From positions 2,291,967 to 2,355,966 of the forward strand of contig NC_051091.1 of NCBI RefSeq assembly GCF_901709675.1: DNA of 64,000 bases. The letters are read 5' to 3'. Source of the DNA: Syngnathus acus (taxonomy: Eukaryota > Chordata > Actinopteri > Syngnathiformes > Syngnathidae). The notes under the pieces are model-generated. The model ran no database searches. It had not been told where the DNA came from and saw nothing but the letters and a program-made list of their open reading frames with translations. Every line of letters starts with the position of its first letter. Position 1 is the stretch's first letter. A program made the translations under genes and the position numbers. Of this stretch, positions 25,501-40,383 are shown in pieces.

Positions 25501-28500
25501 GGCAATTGGCTTCATTTTCGAGTGGCCTTCCTCAAGTAGTGGGGCGAGCGCCTCTCTTCATGAAGGTTTTTTCTGCTATCATTTTTTTTTATGATATATT
25601 TGTCACTGGCGCCATCATGTAACACATTATTTCCATTGTTTACAGTGCTTTGACGGTATCCGTGGCAACGGCTCCTGCAGCTGTCAATCGCCCTTTGAGG
25701 GCGTGGCCTGCCACATCTGCTCTGACCCATCCAAACACGGAGAGCACTGCGACGAAGGTGACGTGCGCCCCACCCCGCCCCGCTGGTGGGAGGGTGGCCT
25801 AGGCCTCCGACACTCAGCCAGCTATGCGTGTGCATTGCGTGTTCACAGAGTGTCACTGCCTCCACGGCGTGTGCGACAACCGGCCGGGCAGCGACGGCGT
25901 GTGTCGACGTGGCTCGTGTCTGGAAGGTTTCTCCGGGGAGCGTTGCGATAAAGCGGCCACGCCGTGCAACGCTGACGGCCTGATGGAGCACTGCCACATC
26001 AACGCGTACTGCACGCACAATGGCCTCCAAAGCACGTAAGGACGCCTCGCCGACTTGACAAAGTCGAGCCTGGAGCTAATGCTCCACTACCACAAAAAAC
26101 ACAGAGTAGTGTTGAGCTCCCAGCCACTATCATATTTTTTGTAACCTCATGGCAAAGAAATTTAAAGTGCTTTTAGTTAGAAAGACACGATTTTAAAGGA
26201 AAATGTTTTTCCCCTCCTTAAAAATCGTTTTGTATTCCTTCAAATCCGGTCCATTTTTCAAATATTTTTTGATCTGATTTGTTCTCTGCAAGTCTGCAAC
26301 TCTTTGCTTTCTCTCCTGCTGCTGTCGGCGCCAGGTGCGTTTGCCGGGACGGCCACGAAGGTGACGGCCACTCGTGCACGGCCATCAACCGCTGTTTGAA
26401 GAGCAACAGAGGAGGCTGCCACGCCAACGTTAGCTTTCGCCACAACTTTCCGCAAGAAGCCAATCAAAAGAAATGTACTTGAGCGGTTGTGTTTGAATTG
26501 TTTTATTGGCAGGCGGAGTGCGTGTATTTGTCTCCGGGCAACGTGTCGTGCGTGTGCGTGGAGGGTTGGACGGGTGACGGGCGCGTCTGCGTGGAGATCA
26601 ACAACTGCCAGACGGCCGCGCGAGGAGGCTGCAGCCCAAACGCAGACTGCAACCACATCGGACCCGGGCAGGTGAGCTTGAAATAGAGCTCTTGGTTGTT
26701 TCTGTTGAGCATTTCTTCGATTATTTGAATAATATAAGGTGTCAAGTATAAGGCTGAGCTCCAGACTCGAATTTGGCATTTTTCATTGTGAATCTTTGTT
26801 GTCTCTTAACATGCAGATTGTTCGTGCGTGTGTGTCTGCAGAGCGAGTGCGTGTGTAAAATGGGTTACATGGGGAACGGCGCAGATTGTGACCTGGTGAA
26901 CCCGTGCTACAGCAAAAACGGAGGCTGCCACGCCCTGGTAATGACCCCCAGGTGCCGCAGCGCACTGATCGGACTGCCCGTGCCGAGGCCTTTCGTTTGA
27001 CCTGGCGCCATTACATCATCTTGCGTACGTAGTAACGTATCTGAAAAGCCTTGAAATTGATTTGCAGGCAAAATGCAATCAGACGGAGGGCGGCAACCGT
27101 ACGTGCACGTGCTCCGACGGCTACGAAGGAGACGGAATCATCTGCTACGGAACCTTGATGGAGGTCAAAACTCGGCAATGACAATCCGACTCACGTGTGG
27201 CGATTTTATACATCAAATGCGAACAAGTTGAGAGTTGCAACTTTGAAAAATGTTCTTTGTTCAGGAGTTGGACATGAATCCTATCCTCAGCAGCCTGTAC
27301 TACATGATCCACGTGTGTAAACGCCGTCACGTCTTCAAATGACATCACGCTGTGGTTTGAGCTGCTGATTATTCCCGCAGAAGTACCCTCAAGCCGCTGA
27401 GGACCTGAGCGGCAACGTGACCGTGCTGGTCCCCAGCAGACAGGTGCAGCAGAACATGAGTGACGCCGACGTCATTTTCTGGAACACGAGGCATCACCTC
27501 CCGCACATCCTGCGGTGGGTCAGCTCGCACCCACACACAAAACCAGAAACATCAACACACACACACACATACTCGCACCCCTGGATTGCTGACTTCCCGT
27601 GTGACTTCCTGCTTGCAGGGCTCACTTCCTGCCAGGCAGATACTCCGTGGAAGACATGGAGAGCCTGATTGGCCACAAGCTGCCCTCCATGCACGTGCCC
27701 AGCCAATGGGAGATCCAGAACAGCAGCAAGGTAGCGGCGCACTAACAGTCAACAGCCTCGGAGTTGCGTTTGGAACATTGGCTCCGCCTACCCCAGTTGC
27801 GGCCCACTCGAGTCCGCTGTGGTGTCATCGTAGGGAATTCTCATCGGTGGCGCCGCCGTGGTGACCCGGAACCAGCCGGCCATCAACGGCTACTTCCACA
27901 TCATTGACAAGGTGGGACGGCTCATCGAGGATGCTCGAGCAAGACGGCGACCTGAGCGTGAAAAATGGATGAGGTATCTTTTCAGGTGTTGTTTCCATCC
28001 CGTTCGGACCTCCCGCCCGAGCCGCTCACCCTGAAGGCCTTCCTGGAATCATCGCCAAACTTCAGTCTCTTCCGTCAATACGCTCTGGTGGGTCACACTG
28101 GGTGTGTTATGTAGTGTGTTGTGTCGGCGTACGCTTTGTGTGTGTACCTTTGTTGTTGGTGATTGTGGTTTTCCACCCCCGCTTTGTCAGAAGTACAATC
28201 TGTCAGGGGAAATCAAGCAGACTGAGTTCACCCTTCTGCTGCCCACCGACGACGCCGTCCGTCAGTACCTGAGTGAAGGCAACGCCACCCAGCTGGTAGG
28301 AGGCCTGCCACACCAGCCCCGGCCGGACACGCTAGCCAAATGCCACTGAGAGGCGCTAACACCTTCCTGTCCGCAGGACGCCGACTTCTTCAAGTATCAC
28401 GTGATTCCCAAACAGCTGCTCTTCCCCGAAAGACTCTATGACGGTTTACTCGTGGGCACTCTGCTGGGTGCCGACTACCAGGTACAGTTCCACCTGGACT

Positions 28501-31500
28501 CCAACAATCAGGTAAGAAAAACATTTTGTGACCTCCCGGGCCTTTCATGTTGTTCTGACGCTGGCTCGCCCTTTCATTGTCTGTGGTGGCTCCAGACGTT
28601 GGTGAACGACGTGCCGCTGGACGGCACCTTCAGCGAGACGCAGTACGGCGTCATCATCGTCCTCCCGCGTGTCCTCTCTGTGCGCCGCAACAGATGCAGC
28701 CAGGAGGTTATGGTGCAAGTCAACGTAAGCGCTCAATCGGAGGGGGGTGTTGCTTCAAGCCAGGAGATTGTTTGGCATTGTCATAGTATGATCCGTCTGT
28801 TTGCTGATTAGGGCCGGTGTACTGCCTGTGACGGAGCCCCCCGCTGCCTCAACAGATATCAGCCGGTGAGTCTGTCAATCACGCGGATCCCAACCACCGT
28901 GGCAATTCTTCCATGCGTGTTTTTGCTCCACCTCAGATCAAAATGCAATTCCCGGAGAACATGAGGCCCAACTGTCGATACAGAAAGCGTGTTGGAGCCC
29001 GCAGGAAGTCCATGCTAGGCTGCGTAATAAAATGTCTGCAAGTCGCCAAGGTAGCCGCTGCCTGAGCTAGCAACTCGAGAGCAAAAAATGATTTGCTAAG
29101 ATTTTGGAGCGTGACCTAGAGTTGGGTTGCCTTTCACAAGAAGATGGTTGAAATGCTAACGCATAGCGAGTTCGCAACCCGTGTATAGCCGGGTGCTAGC
29201 TCAGATGAGAATTGATGGGAAGCTAACATGTTAGCTTTAACGAGGCCACCCGCGCTTGTGACTCTGAGGCCTCCTGACGTGTGCCCCGCAGCATCAGTCG
29301 TGTTGCCCCGGTTACTACGGGCACGAGTGCTTCAAATGCCCGGGAGATGTGGGCAGCTGGTGCTCCAATCACGGCCAGTGTCAGGACGGTCTCCGTGGCA
29401 ACGGGGAGTGCCGCTGCTACGAGGGTTTCCACGGCACCGCCTGCGAGGACTGCGAGCCTGGACGTTACGGTGTCAACTGCATTTCAAGTGAGACGCTCGC
29501 ACACACACGCGCACGCATGGACACAGTCACAAACGTCACACTTGCTCATGTACACACAGGCACTCATGCACACACTTGCATGCCCGCTCACACAAACAAA
29601 CACGCACACCTTTGAGTGAACTTCACAGACGTGCAAAAGTAATGCAAAGTGGAATCAAGGGAAACTACTACTTTCCTTTTGAAGATGCAGGGCAGGGCAG
29701 ACGTGTGTTTTGCGTGTCCGCATGTATGCCAATACTTGTTTTGTGTTCCTGTGTGTGTCCATCTGGGTGTGCATCTCCCAGAGTGCGCCTGTGACCACGG
29801 CAAGTGTGACGACGGTTTGTCGGGAAGCGGCAGGTGTGACTGTCACAAAGGATGGAAGGGGGCCTCGTGCTCCATCGGTAAGACGCGCATACGCAAGCGA
29901 CTCAAATTGAGTAACCTCCCATCATCTGTGTGTGTGTGTGTGTTTGTGCTTGTGTGTGGCAGAGATCAAGGACGATGCCTGCGGAGGAGTCTGTGATGAG
30001 AACGCCAAGTAGGTTCTATTAATGTGTGTGTCACCATTTTGGTTCAAATGTCTCCAGGCAGTGCGGCACGCTGAAACACTTGTTAGCACGTCCGCCTCAC
30101 AGTTCGGAGGGTGAGGGTTCGATTCCACCTCCTGTGTGGAGTTTGCATGTTCTCCCCGTGCCTGCCTGGGTTTTCTCCGGGCACTCCGGTTTCCTCCCAC
30201 ATCCCCAAAACAGGCCGATTGAGCACTCCAAATTGTCCTTAGGTGTGAGTGCGAGTGCAGATGTTTGTTCGTCTCTGTGTGCCCTGTGATTGGCTGGCAA
30301 CCAGTTCAGGGTGTCCCCCGCCGACTACCCGATGACTGCTGGGATAGGTTCCAGCATGCTCGCGAGCCCCGTGGGGACAAGCAGTTTAGAAAATGGATGA
30401 ATGGATGGGTCGTTCCAGGCAATGTGATTTGGCAACAAAACTTTTTTTTTGTGCTATTAAAAATCAACCATACAACGCCATGTAGCTGGTCAACATCCCA
30501 AATTAAACTTGTGTCTTTTGAGTTGCATCAATACGTCAAATTACTTTCAAATGCTGGGTAAGCCGTTGGCCAGACTACGAAAGATGAAGTAATTAACGGT
30601 CGTTCCCATGGATGGATGGATGGATGGACGGACGGCCAAATGGCTGACGGGCATGTGGTGGTCGTTTCAGCTGCATCACGGGGCCGCAGGGGAGCGCGGC
30701 CGCCTGCGTTTGCGTGGCCGGCTACAAAGGCAACGGCAGCGTGTGCCAAGGTAACAGCCGCTTTCTCTCTTTCCATTGCTTCCACGACTTTTCTATTCTA
30801 CTTCAGTTCATTTTTTTATTTTTATGACTGCTTGTCCAACTCCTGCCTCTACTACTTGTATTTCTTCCACTACTTCTATTAGTTTCACAACTTGGGTTAC
30901 GCCATGTCTTCGTCCCCCTTGTACGATTTGCGCTTCTTCTCCCGGTACGGCTTGTCCTTCATTGCGTGTGCCTGTCCCTCAGAGGTGAACCTGTGCAGCC
31001 TGTCCAATGGCGGCTGCTCGCCGTTCGCCACCTGCGCCACAGTGTCGGCGGGCGTGCGCACCTGCACCTGCAACAGGGGGTACACGGGCGACGGCGTGGT
31101 CTGCCTGGGTCAGTCATGTCATCGTTACACATCCACCATGTTGGCCTTCCCGGTGAAATTTCCCGCATTCCGACCTTTACGGGTGGGTGGACTTGCTCTT
31201 TTTCAGAAGCGGACGGCTGCCTGGTTAACAACGGAGGCTGCCACAAGTCGGCCGACTGCATCCGAACAGGACCTGACACCGTAAGACGGCAGCTAACTGC
31301 AATGATGTCACGTCTTGGCGCTTTGGCCAATTGACGAACGAGCCAATCATGAGCCGGACTGCGAGTGGAAGGCGCTTTTCTCCGTTAGAGACTAACTTGT
31401 CTCCAAAAACAGTTTCCCCTTGAGCTACGAGTGATCCCACATAGGAATTATTCCGAGATTGGGCTTGTGAGCTTAAATTTGAGATAGAAGCACCGGTGCT

Positions 31501-32768
31501 AGGTGACTCAAGTCACTTCACAACAAGCAGCGGTTAAGTGATATATTTAGCGCATATTCTCGAGAAGAAAAAAAGAGGCTAAATGTTCCTGTCAAACAAC
31601 TGCCGCTAGCATAATGCAATGGGAAACCCCACAGGCACACGAGCTAACAGTTAGCATCTCCTGTGTGGCCGTCTTGTTAAGCAAATGGCAACAAATGCAG
31701 AGAGATAAGATAACAATACTCTCCGGCATGTTCTTTCTCCTCCCCAACGGATTTCATTCTTCACCTTCTCTTGAATGATGTGATTTCTGTTGGATGGCGG
31801 GTTGAAGATATTTTTGGGTTGTTTTCCCCAGGTGGCGTGCAGGTGCCAGATGGGCTTCCAAGGGAGCGGCCGCTTCTGTTTCCCCAGTAACCCTTGCAGA
31901 ACCGTACGTTGATGTGTGCTCGCGTGTGTGTGTTTTGGATAAAAACAAAAAAAAAAAATTTCTATGTACGTTTGTGTGCGCGCGTGTGTCTTTTTTATCA
32001 TTTGCGTTTTTGCATTTTTCTTATAAATGTGTGTATGATTGTGTGTGCGCAGAACAATGGCGGCTGCAGTAAATATGCCCGCTGTGAGTATTTGGGACTT
32101 GGCCAGAGGAACTGCACCTGTCTCCGAGGCCACATGGGCGACGGCATCGATTGCCGCGGCAACACCAATGCCGTGAGTCACATGACCCAGAACTCCCCCC
32201 TCCAGCTCAGCCGGCCGGGCCGCCATCACAGCAGTCTCCTTTTTTTTTTTTCTTCTTTTCGTCGTCATCACGCAGGAGGTGTTCCGAAACCCGGAGAACG
32301 CCTTCTTCCGTGACATGCTCTCTGTGAGTTAAAAAAAGCAAAAAAAAAAAAAAAGCTCTCCCTTATCACACAAGTTACACAACTTAAACCTTTTTATTTT
32401 GGTCTTTGTTCCATCTAGCAGTCAGACACTATGAGTCTCTCCGGCGATGGGCCATTCACCGTCTTTGTCCCCATCAACAATGACACGTATCCTGTTGTGT
32501 GTACTCATCAGCCGCCATCTTGATTCTCTTCTTTCTCTACTTTAATGCGTCTTCGTGTTTGTGTGTGTGCTCACACGCACGTGGTTACGTTTGTGTGTGT
32601 GTTGGCGCAGGTTAATGCGTGGAAGCTGTTTGGGCGTCTCAGTGATCTGGTGCGGTACCACATTGTTTCCTGCGAGAAGCTGACTTTGAACGACCTCCAG
32701 AGCACCCAGCAGGCCATCTCCACATCCGGACACATGTTGAAATTCAGTCTGCAGCAGGTCTCATTCAA

Positions 32769-32842
<74 letters not shown>

Positions 32843-35800
32843 ACAGACAGACAGATTCGCGTCCTCTTCTGTAACCAAGTAGTCTGGCAAGATTTGGTTA
32901 GAAGGGTGCAAAAAAAAAAAACAAATCTTGAGTCCAGAAAGGTTTCTTTGAGCAATAAATGCCACGCCTTGAGCAAATGTGACAATCAATCCCGAACTAT
33001 TTCAAAAGTTGGATAAACGATTCAAGGACAGCGGCGTTAGCGAGCATTTGGCTAACACATGCGTGTTTGTGCGTGTCAGGGCTCGGTGTGGATCAACAAC
33101 GCCTCTCGGATCGTCAGGAGCGACTACACCACCTCCAACGGGGTCATCCACCACATCAGCAGCATGCTCACCCCCTACCAGCTGAGCAGCAAACAACGCG
33201 TCAACAAGGTGCCGACCGCAACTCACCACAACTACGTGTGCACGTTTGCGTGCTCATTTCTTATCATTTGTGTGTTTACATACCGTGTGTGTGTGTGCTT
33301 GCGCTTGTTTATCTGTATCGTGAGGACACGGCACATACTTGTAAATCAACAAATCCAGCTTTCTTTCTTTCTTGCCTTCCTTCCAGATGAACTTCACTGC
33401 AGCTGCTCAATTTTATGGCTACAGCAGCTTCTACCAGTTAATCGAGGTAAACCCGTGATGTGCTCCCGCTGTCATATCAGCCGCATCCATCCGTCCATCC
33501 ATCATGTTGCCATCCGTCATGTTTCTGGCATCCATCATGCCAATCCTTCTCCCCTCCACCTCCGTTTATCAAGCTGCCCGTCATCCAGCCATTTAGCATC
33601 ACGGCCTCACGTTCTACTTCCTCGCCACCGTACACAGGCTTGCGCTTTGATGAGTTTTTTTTGTTTTGCGGGTGCAGCGCGCCGGCCTGCTCCCAGTGCT
33701 GCAGTCGCCCATCCACCGGCCGTTCACAATGTTCTGGCCCAGTGACCGGGCCCTCAGCTCGTTGCCCCCTGAAAGGCAGCGCTGGCTCTCCAGTCCCGAC
33801 CACCAGGAGGAGCTGGCCGCCACTGTCAAAGCGCACATCATACGCAGCGCCAGGGTAACATGGCTCCACTAAAATGGCCGCTTGGACGCCATGACATATT
33901 TGTGCGTGTGTAGGTTCTGAGCGTCAGTCGGCCAAGTATATACTCGTCCTTCCGCACCATGCACGGATCAAGAATCAAGTATAGCTGTGACAAAAACCTG
34001 GTGGTGAGAACAAACACACAAACACTGTTATTACGGTAATGACTGTTGTCTGGCATCGACGTGGAGATGGTAGTTTGCAATACAACGTGATATTGACAGC
34101 ACATTACACAACAGCTACACGCTTCACGTTGAGCAACGGGGACAACCACAAAGACAGCGGAAACAATCCATTGAAACACAAAATAATAGAGAGCAGCACA
34201 AGAATAACAGTCGAAAGCCAAAGAATAAAAAAAAAAGTATCTTCAAATGGGTGAGGAGGAGGGGACCCTTACGTAGCAATCCGCCCTCACTTTCAGGAGC
34301 CAGAATGAGGGGAAACTTCAATTTGGCAAAGACGCCCTGAGTGCGTTGTTCTTGCTTCTTTGTGTGTTTGTGCCAATCTAGGGCAACATATTGATCAACG
34401 GAAACGCGGCCAGGGTGGTGGAGCGCTTCCTGAGCTTTGACGAGGGCGTGGCCTACGGCATCGACCAGCTCCTGGAGCCCCCGGGCCTGGGGGCGCACTG
34501 CGACAGCATGGAGAACAGAACCACTTTTGTCAGTACCGCAAAGTCACACAACATCACCTCACCTCGTCTTCCCTGAAGTGCTCACGTCCGCGGTCTCAAA
34601 GCTGCTGGCAAGATTTGAACGTTCAGTAATGGCGCTCCCTTCCCGAGTGTGTGAAAGCCACGCCCCTTGCCAACATACACAAGCACAACCACTCGTGCGT
34701 TGTCGTGATCACTTCTCACACACGACGAACGCTGACCCCGTGTTTTTTTTTTTCCCTCCAAGTACAGAGAGTGTAACGTGCGCGCTTGTGTGTCCAAACA
34801 GGGCCGCTGCGGACGCTGTCTGTTCCCTCCACCCTGCCTCATCCGTCACCAGGACACGGTAAGGAGACCCAAATCCCTGCCCCCAAGCTTTCTCGCCCCA
34901 CGATGGAGAAGATGAAGCGTGCGGCGCATTTCAGGGCCGCGTGGAGGGCTGCATGAGAAGTCGCAGCAAGTACTCGCTGGGCTACATGCGCTGGGCCGGC
35001 GAACTGGACAACCCGCTCAGCTCGCTCAGAACCCTTGGCTGCAAGCGAGTGTGCCGCTTCCCGGGTTGGGTCCAGAAGTGCTGTAAAAACCACTTTGGCA
35101 GAGACTGTCAAGGTGAGGCGTAAGCTTTTACGCTTGACTTTCACACACATCTCACTTGTTTTATCTTCTCCTCTCAAAAAGACTCTTTGAATTGTAAAAC
35201 GTAAGTTTTCTTTTTAATCACAAAACTTTCAGTATCTCACAGGCGTTTGTCTGTCTTTCTCTGCAGTGTGTCCTGGCGGCGTGGAGTCACCGTGCAGCGG
35301 CCACGGCGAGTGCAGCGACGGCTTACGAGGGACGGGCGAGTGCAACTGTCCTGCCGGTTTTCAAGGCGACGCGTGTGAGATGTGCACGCCGGGACATTAC
35401 GGCGCCAACTGCACAGGTTTGACGTTTGTATAACATCATAAGCTTCCCGCACTTCAAGCATGTCAACAAAAATCAACTTGGTAGGCGTCATCTCATCTTT
35501 TCCTTGAAATGCGTGTGCGTTTCCGCCCCAGCATGCGAGTGCGGTCAGCAGGGAACGTGCGACGAGGGCATGGAAGGCTCGGGCCAGTGCGTCTGTAGAG
35601 CGGGCTGGAAAGGAGACCGCTGCCAGATCGACTTGGGTGAGTGATGCTGCTGCGTGGTGCCAGATAGTGCTATCCTAGCTTTCCTGCATTTTATACTTCA
35701 TACAGAGCGACAATTCCATTCTCAATGTTGTTGACCGGAGGAAAAAGTGGGCTCTTACACTTAATACTGTGTGTGTGCGTACGTGCGTGCGTGTGTATGT

Positions 35801-38800
35801 GTGTATAGGTTCCATCCCCGAGGAGTGCCGTCCATGTCATGCTCAGGCCGATTGTTTGCCAGGGTTGGGCTGCCTGTGCAAGTCTGGTTTTCAGGGCAAT
35901 GGCACCACGTGCACTCCCGAGCCACGTGAGTTTTAACACCGCATCATGATTGTCACAAAACCTTGAACCTGCTCTAATTTGGGGAAGGCACAGACATGCT
36001 CCACTCTTTGCGCTCCATTTCGGGGGGGCTGTGGGGGCGGGCCACGGATAAACGCCTGACTTCTGCTCGTCCTCTCTTCTATGCGCCAATGACGTTGTTT
36101 GACGACAATGCCTCACAGCTCCGAATCTTTGCGAGGAGTACAACGGCGGCTGTCACCAAGACGCTGACTGCACCCAGACGGGACTGCGGGTCAACTGCAC
36201 CTGCCGCAGCGGTTACCGCGGCGACGGCCACGTATGCGACGCCATCAACAGGTGAACGGCGACGAAAAGCGATTCGTATGTGGCACCAGGATAAGTTGCT
36301 CAATAGATTTGGTTGACATGGCAACACACGAAAGCTGAAATATCCAATGGTCCAAATAAATGAATCAAAATTCGCTGACATGCGACATACTGGAACAGCG
36401 CAGCTGGGAATGAATGAATGAATTAATAATGAATGAACGAAAGAAAGAATGCAGTGTCATCCTGCAAATTTTGGTTAATATAGGTCAGCGCTTCGGAGCG
36501 TGTTTAGGCCAGAAGGGGGAGATGGGACCGCTCACCACCAGGAAAGTGATGGATGTGTTTTCCAGGTGTGTGGAGGAGACAAACGGCGGCTGCAGCGACT
36601 TTGCATCCTGCAAGTTCACAGGCCCGGTGGGTACAAACGTCTCACTCGTCGCATTTTCATGGTTTGAGGTTTCGCCTTGGAAATGTCCCGCCGGCACGCT
36701 TTCCACTTCTGGTGTTAGCTGCACCTTTGCGTCTGATCTTAACTGATCCCAAAGTCAGTTATTGCTAATGTTAGCATCCAACGTTAGCTTCGATTAAGCT
36801 CCAATATTAGCTTCCCAGGTGAGTGTTGAGCATTAGCTTTTTAAATGCTTCTTTGTTTGGCTTGACTGTATTTGTCGATTTTCCGAGCGTCCACGTTACT
36901 AGCGGTAATCGTCTTCCCTACAGAATGAGCGCAGGTGCGAGTGCTTAGAGGGCTACGTGGGCAACGGAATCCAATGCCTGGAGAAAGTTGTGCCTCCCGT
37001 CGACCGCTGCCTGGAGGACAACGGTGGCTGTCATCCCGTGGCCTCCTGCAAGGACTTGCACTACCACGGTAACGCTTGTCTGTCACTACGGCGACAAATC
37101 TCTCATGCTCGTGACCTTTCCACAAGGTGTCTGTAACGTTTCCAAATGAATTTTGTTACCATGACAACAGACGTCTTTTTTTCTGCACCTGCTCAAGAGA
37201 TCAGTGGGGTTTGTTGAAAGTGTAACACATTGCTTCCCTGCTAATTTGTCTCCACGGTAACACAACAAGCAGGTATATTCGGGGACCACCTTCTGTTACC
37301 ACGGTAACAGCCATCGTGTGACGTTTGTTACGCGTTACCTTGGTGACGTGTTCACCTGTTTCCATGGCAACCAGCTCATTGGCCTAGGGGTAGAGTGTCC
37401 GCCCTGAGACTGGAAGCTTGTGGGTTCAAACCCCGGCCGGGTCATACCAAAGACTATAAAAATGGGACCCTGCTTGGCACTCCGCATTAAGGGTTGGAAT
37501 TGGGGGGTTAGATCACCAAATGATTCCCGAGCGCGGCACCGCTGTTGCTCACTGCTCCCCTCTCCCCCAGGGGATGAATCAAAATCACATGGTTAAATGC
37601 AAAGGACAAATTTCACCACACCCAGATGTGTGTGTGACGATGATCATTGGGACTTTCATTCGGACTTTTAACACATTTATAGGTATATTCTGGAGACATT
37701 GGTGCCCTTCTGTTATCATGGTAACGCATATACTCTGACTCAAGAGCATAACCCTAATGAGTGATGCGGTCATCTAGCAGACAGCAGGTGTGATCGGTCT
37801 CGATGGCACCGAGCCGTCGTTCTGTTACCGTACTTAATGTGGTCTTGGATGTGGCGCTTGCGTTCTCAGCCAATACTGCGGGAGTGTTCCATCTTCGTTC
37901 ACCGGAAGGCAAGTACAAGATGAATTTCAGTCAGGCGGATGCCGCGTGCCAGGCCGACGGGGGCGTCCTGGCCAACTCCAAACAGCTGGGCGACGCACAA
38001 CAGGTACGCATGTACCCGTGCTGTCCATCAATCTGCTAACAAATAAGAATTGCATGTGGAATACTAAAAACTTGGAAATTAGTGTCGCTCGGACCCCTGC
38101 ATACTCACACTACACGTATATCAGTGCATGAACATGGATTTTGTTTTTTTATGGCTGAAGGCCTAAACTTTTTAAAAATGTGGAAAAAAAACGTGCGCAC
38201 GTCTGGCGTTGTGTCCACTCCAGTGTGCATTTATTGACGTAGCGGCTGTGCTTGCAGCTGGGCATGCATCTGTGCGTGGCCGGCTGGATGGAGGGCGGCA
38301 AGGTCGGGTACCCTACGCGCTTCCCCAGCATGAGGTGTGGCGAGAACCACATAGGCGTGGTCCTCTACAAGGATCCCGTGGACCAGAGCAGCACGTACGA
38401 CGCCTACTGCTACAGGCTCTCGGGTAACTATCGCACCAAAATTCCGTCCACTGAAAAATCAGATGTGGGCAAAACGACATCTTGCGATTTTGTGTGAGTT
38501 TCCCGCTTGTTGCCGTGTGCAGACGTCGCGTGCAAGTGTCCCGACGGCTTCGAAGGGGATGGCATCTTCTGCAACAGCGTCCTGATTGATGTGCTGGCGG
38601 CCTACGGCAACTTCAGCCTCTTTTACAAGGTGCCGTGCGTTGCGTCGTCAAACCTGAAAGCGCCTTCATTCGATCTCAACATTTCTTTGTCTTTTTTGGG
38701 GAATTTCAGTCCTTGTTGGACTACGGCGGTTTGTCCGCACAGGGCCAGCGTCTGGTTGATTTTTTGACTCAAAGGCAGTCGGAGGTGACGCTGTTTGTCC

Positions 38801-40347
38801 CGCACGACGACGGATTCAGCCCCGGCCAAGTGAGCGCGCCTTTTCCAACTCTCTTCTGGATTATTACCGGTCATCTTTATTTCTATTGTGCGGAGCGGGG
38901 TGATTTGCAATCATTTTTCCTCTCTGAGTTATTTCTAATTATGCAAGATGGTGATGATCGTCAATCGTTTTTACTCTTTCGATGGTGGTGGCCTTGTTTC
39001 TAGTCATTCTCTTTTATTTGCACAAAGTAATGATTAGCGCGACTCATTACTGCCTTGTCTTGTTTTCGTGTGCGCGTTAGGTGCTCTCGGGTCGAGATGT
39101 GGAGTATCACATCTCTGCCAATCACGTCAGACGAGCATTTAAGGAGCTGCGACACCAGGAAGTCATCCCGTCCAGGCTGGGCTTTGACCTGTCTGTTACC
39201 CACGGCAACAACGAGGTCCGACCACAACACAATCCAATTTCCGTACTTAACCTTATTTTTTTATTAAACCTTTTACCACTTCCACCTTCAGAGTTGTAAA
39301 CTGGTGAACAAGCGCCTCCTCTTGGCTTGGGACATCCCAGCCGTCAACGGGATCATTCACATTATCGAGGCGCCGCTAACGGCTCCGCCGCCTCAGGTGA
39401 GCTGGATGATGTCAAGGGCGAGCTTATTCAAAAGCCAACTCCCCTTATTTCATATTTTAGACCATTCTGACCTTATACCTAGATCTTCTCTCGTGGCCCC
39501 CATGGCTTCCTACTGTGGTCGTCGGTTGCTTCACTATTTAACTTCTCATTTTTTTTAGCCTTACTCTCCCCAAAGATGATGTTTTGACGCAAAGTAACAC
39601 CTTCATACATCCTCAATCATCAAACACGTAACATTGATTAACAGTTGATTACAGTGTTTTCTGCACTATAAGGCGCACTGGATTATAAGGCCCACCTCCA
39701 TTGAAGTTCTTATTTGAGAATTTATTCCATATATAGGGTGCATTGGATTAAAAGGCGCATAAAATAGTACTACTGGATCAAACTGAAGTTGACTACTGTT
39801 GCGGTATGCATCCACTAGATGGTGCTGTGCTAAAGGGAATGTCAACCCAGTCAATGAGGTAAATTCCCACTCCCTTTCAGTATGAAAGTGATACGGTTTG
39901 GCTTCTTTCTTGGTCATTTTTTGTGGATTCATCCTCATGTGAAAATGATCACAGTAGCTTACAATCACACAAAACATATAATTTGGGAATAAACTACTTT
40001 TTCTTGGTTGTAATGTCAGTATTTGGAAAGCCAAGTATTCCCTTTTTTTCGTTGCTGCTTAACAACCCCCATTCCAGTACGTCCTGAATGGTCCGTCCTC
40101 CCGTTGTCATGGTTACCAGCTTGTTTCACACAAGTGCCGTTATCTGGTTGACGTGCGTGTGATTGTGTGCCGGCCGATCCAGGTTTCCCGCCACGCTGCG
40201 CACGGCCACACCCACTCCAGCGGCACCGTGTCGGCCATCTTGGTGTCGCTGCTGCTGACCGCCGTGGCGGCAGGGATCGGATACTACGTCTTCAAACACA
40301 AGACGGATGCCTTCAAATTTCAGTACTTCAAAGTAAGTCGTACGCCC

Positions 40348-40383
<36 letters not shown>

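Noticed and set aside
31651-32316. 221-codon minus-strand frame in stab1
   Set aside because: It overlaps two stab1 exons and shows no conserved motif. It is a shadow of the + strand gene.
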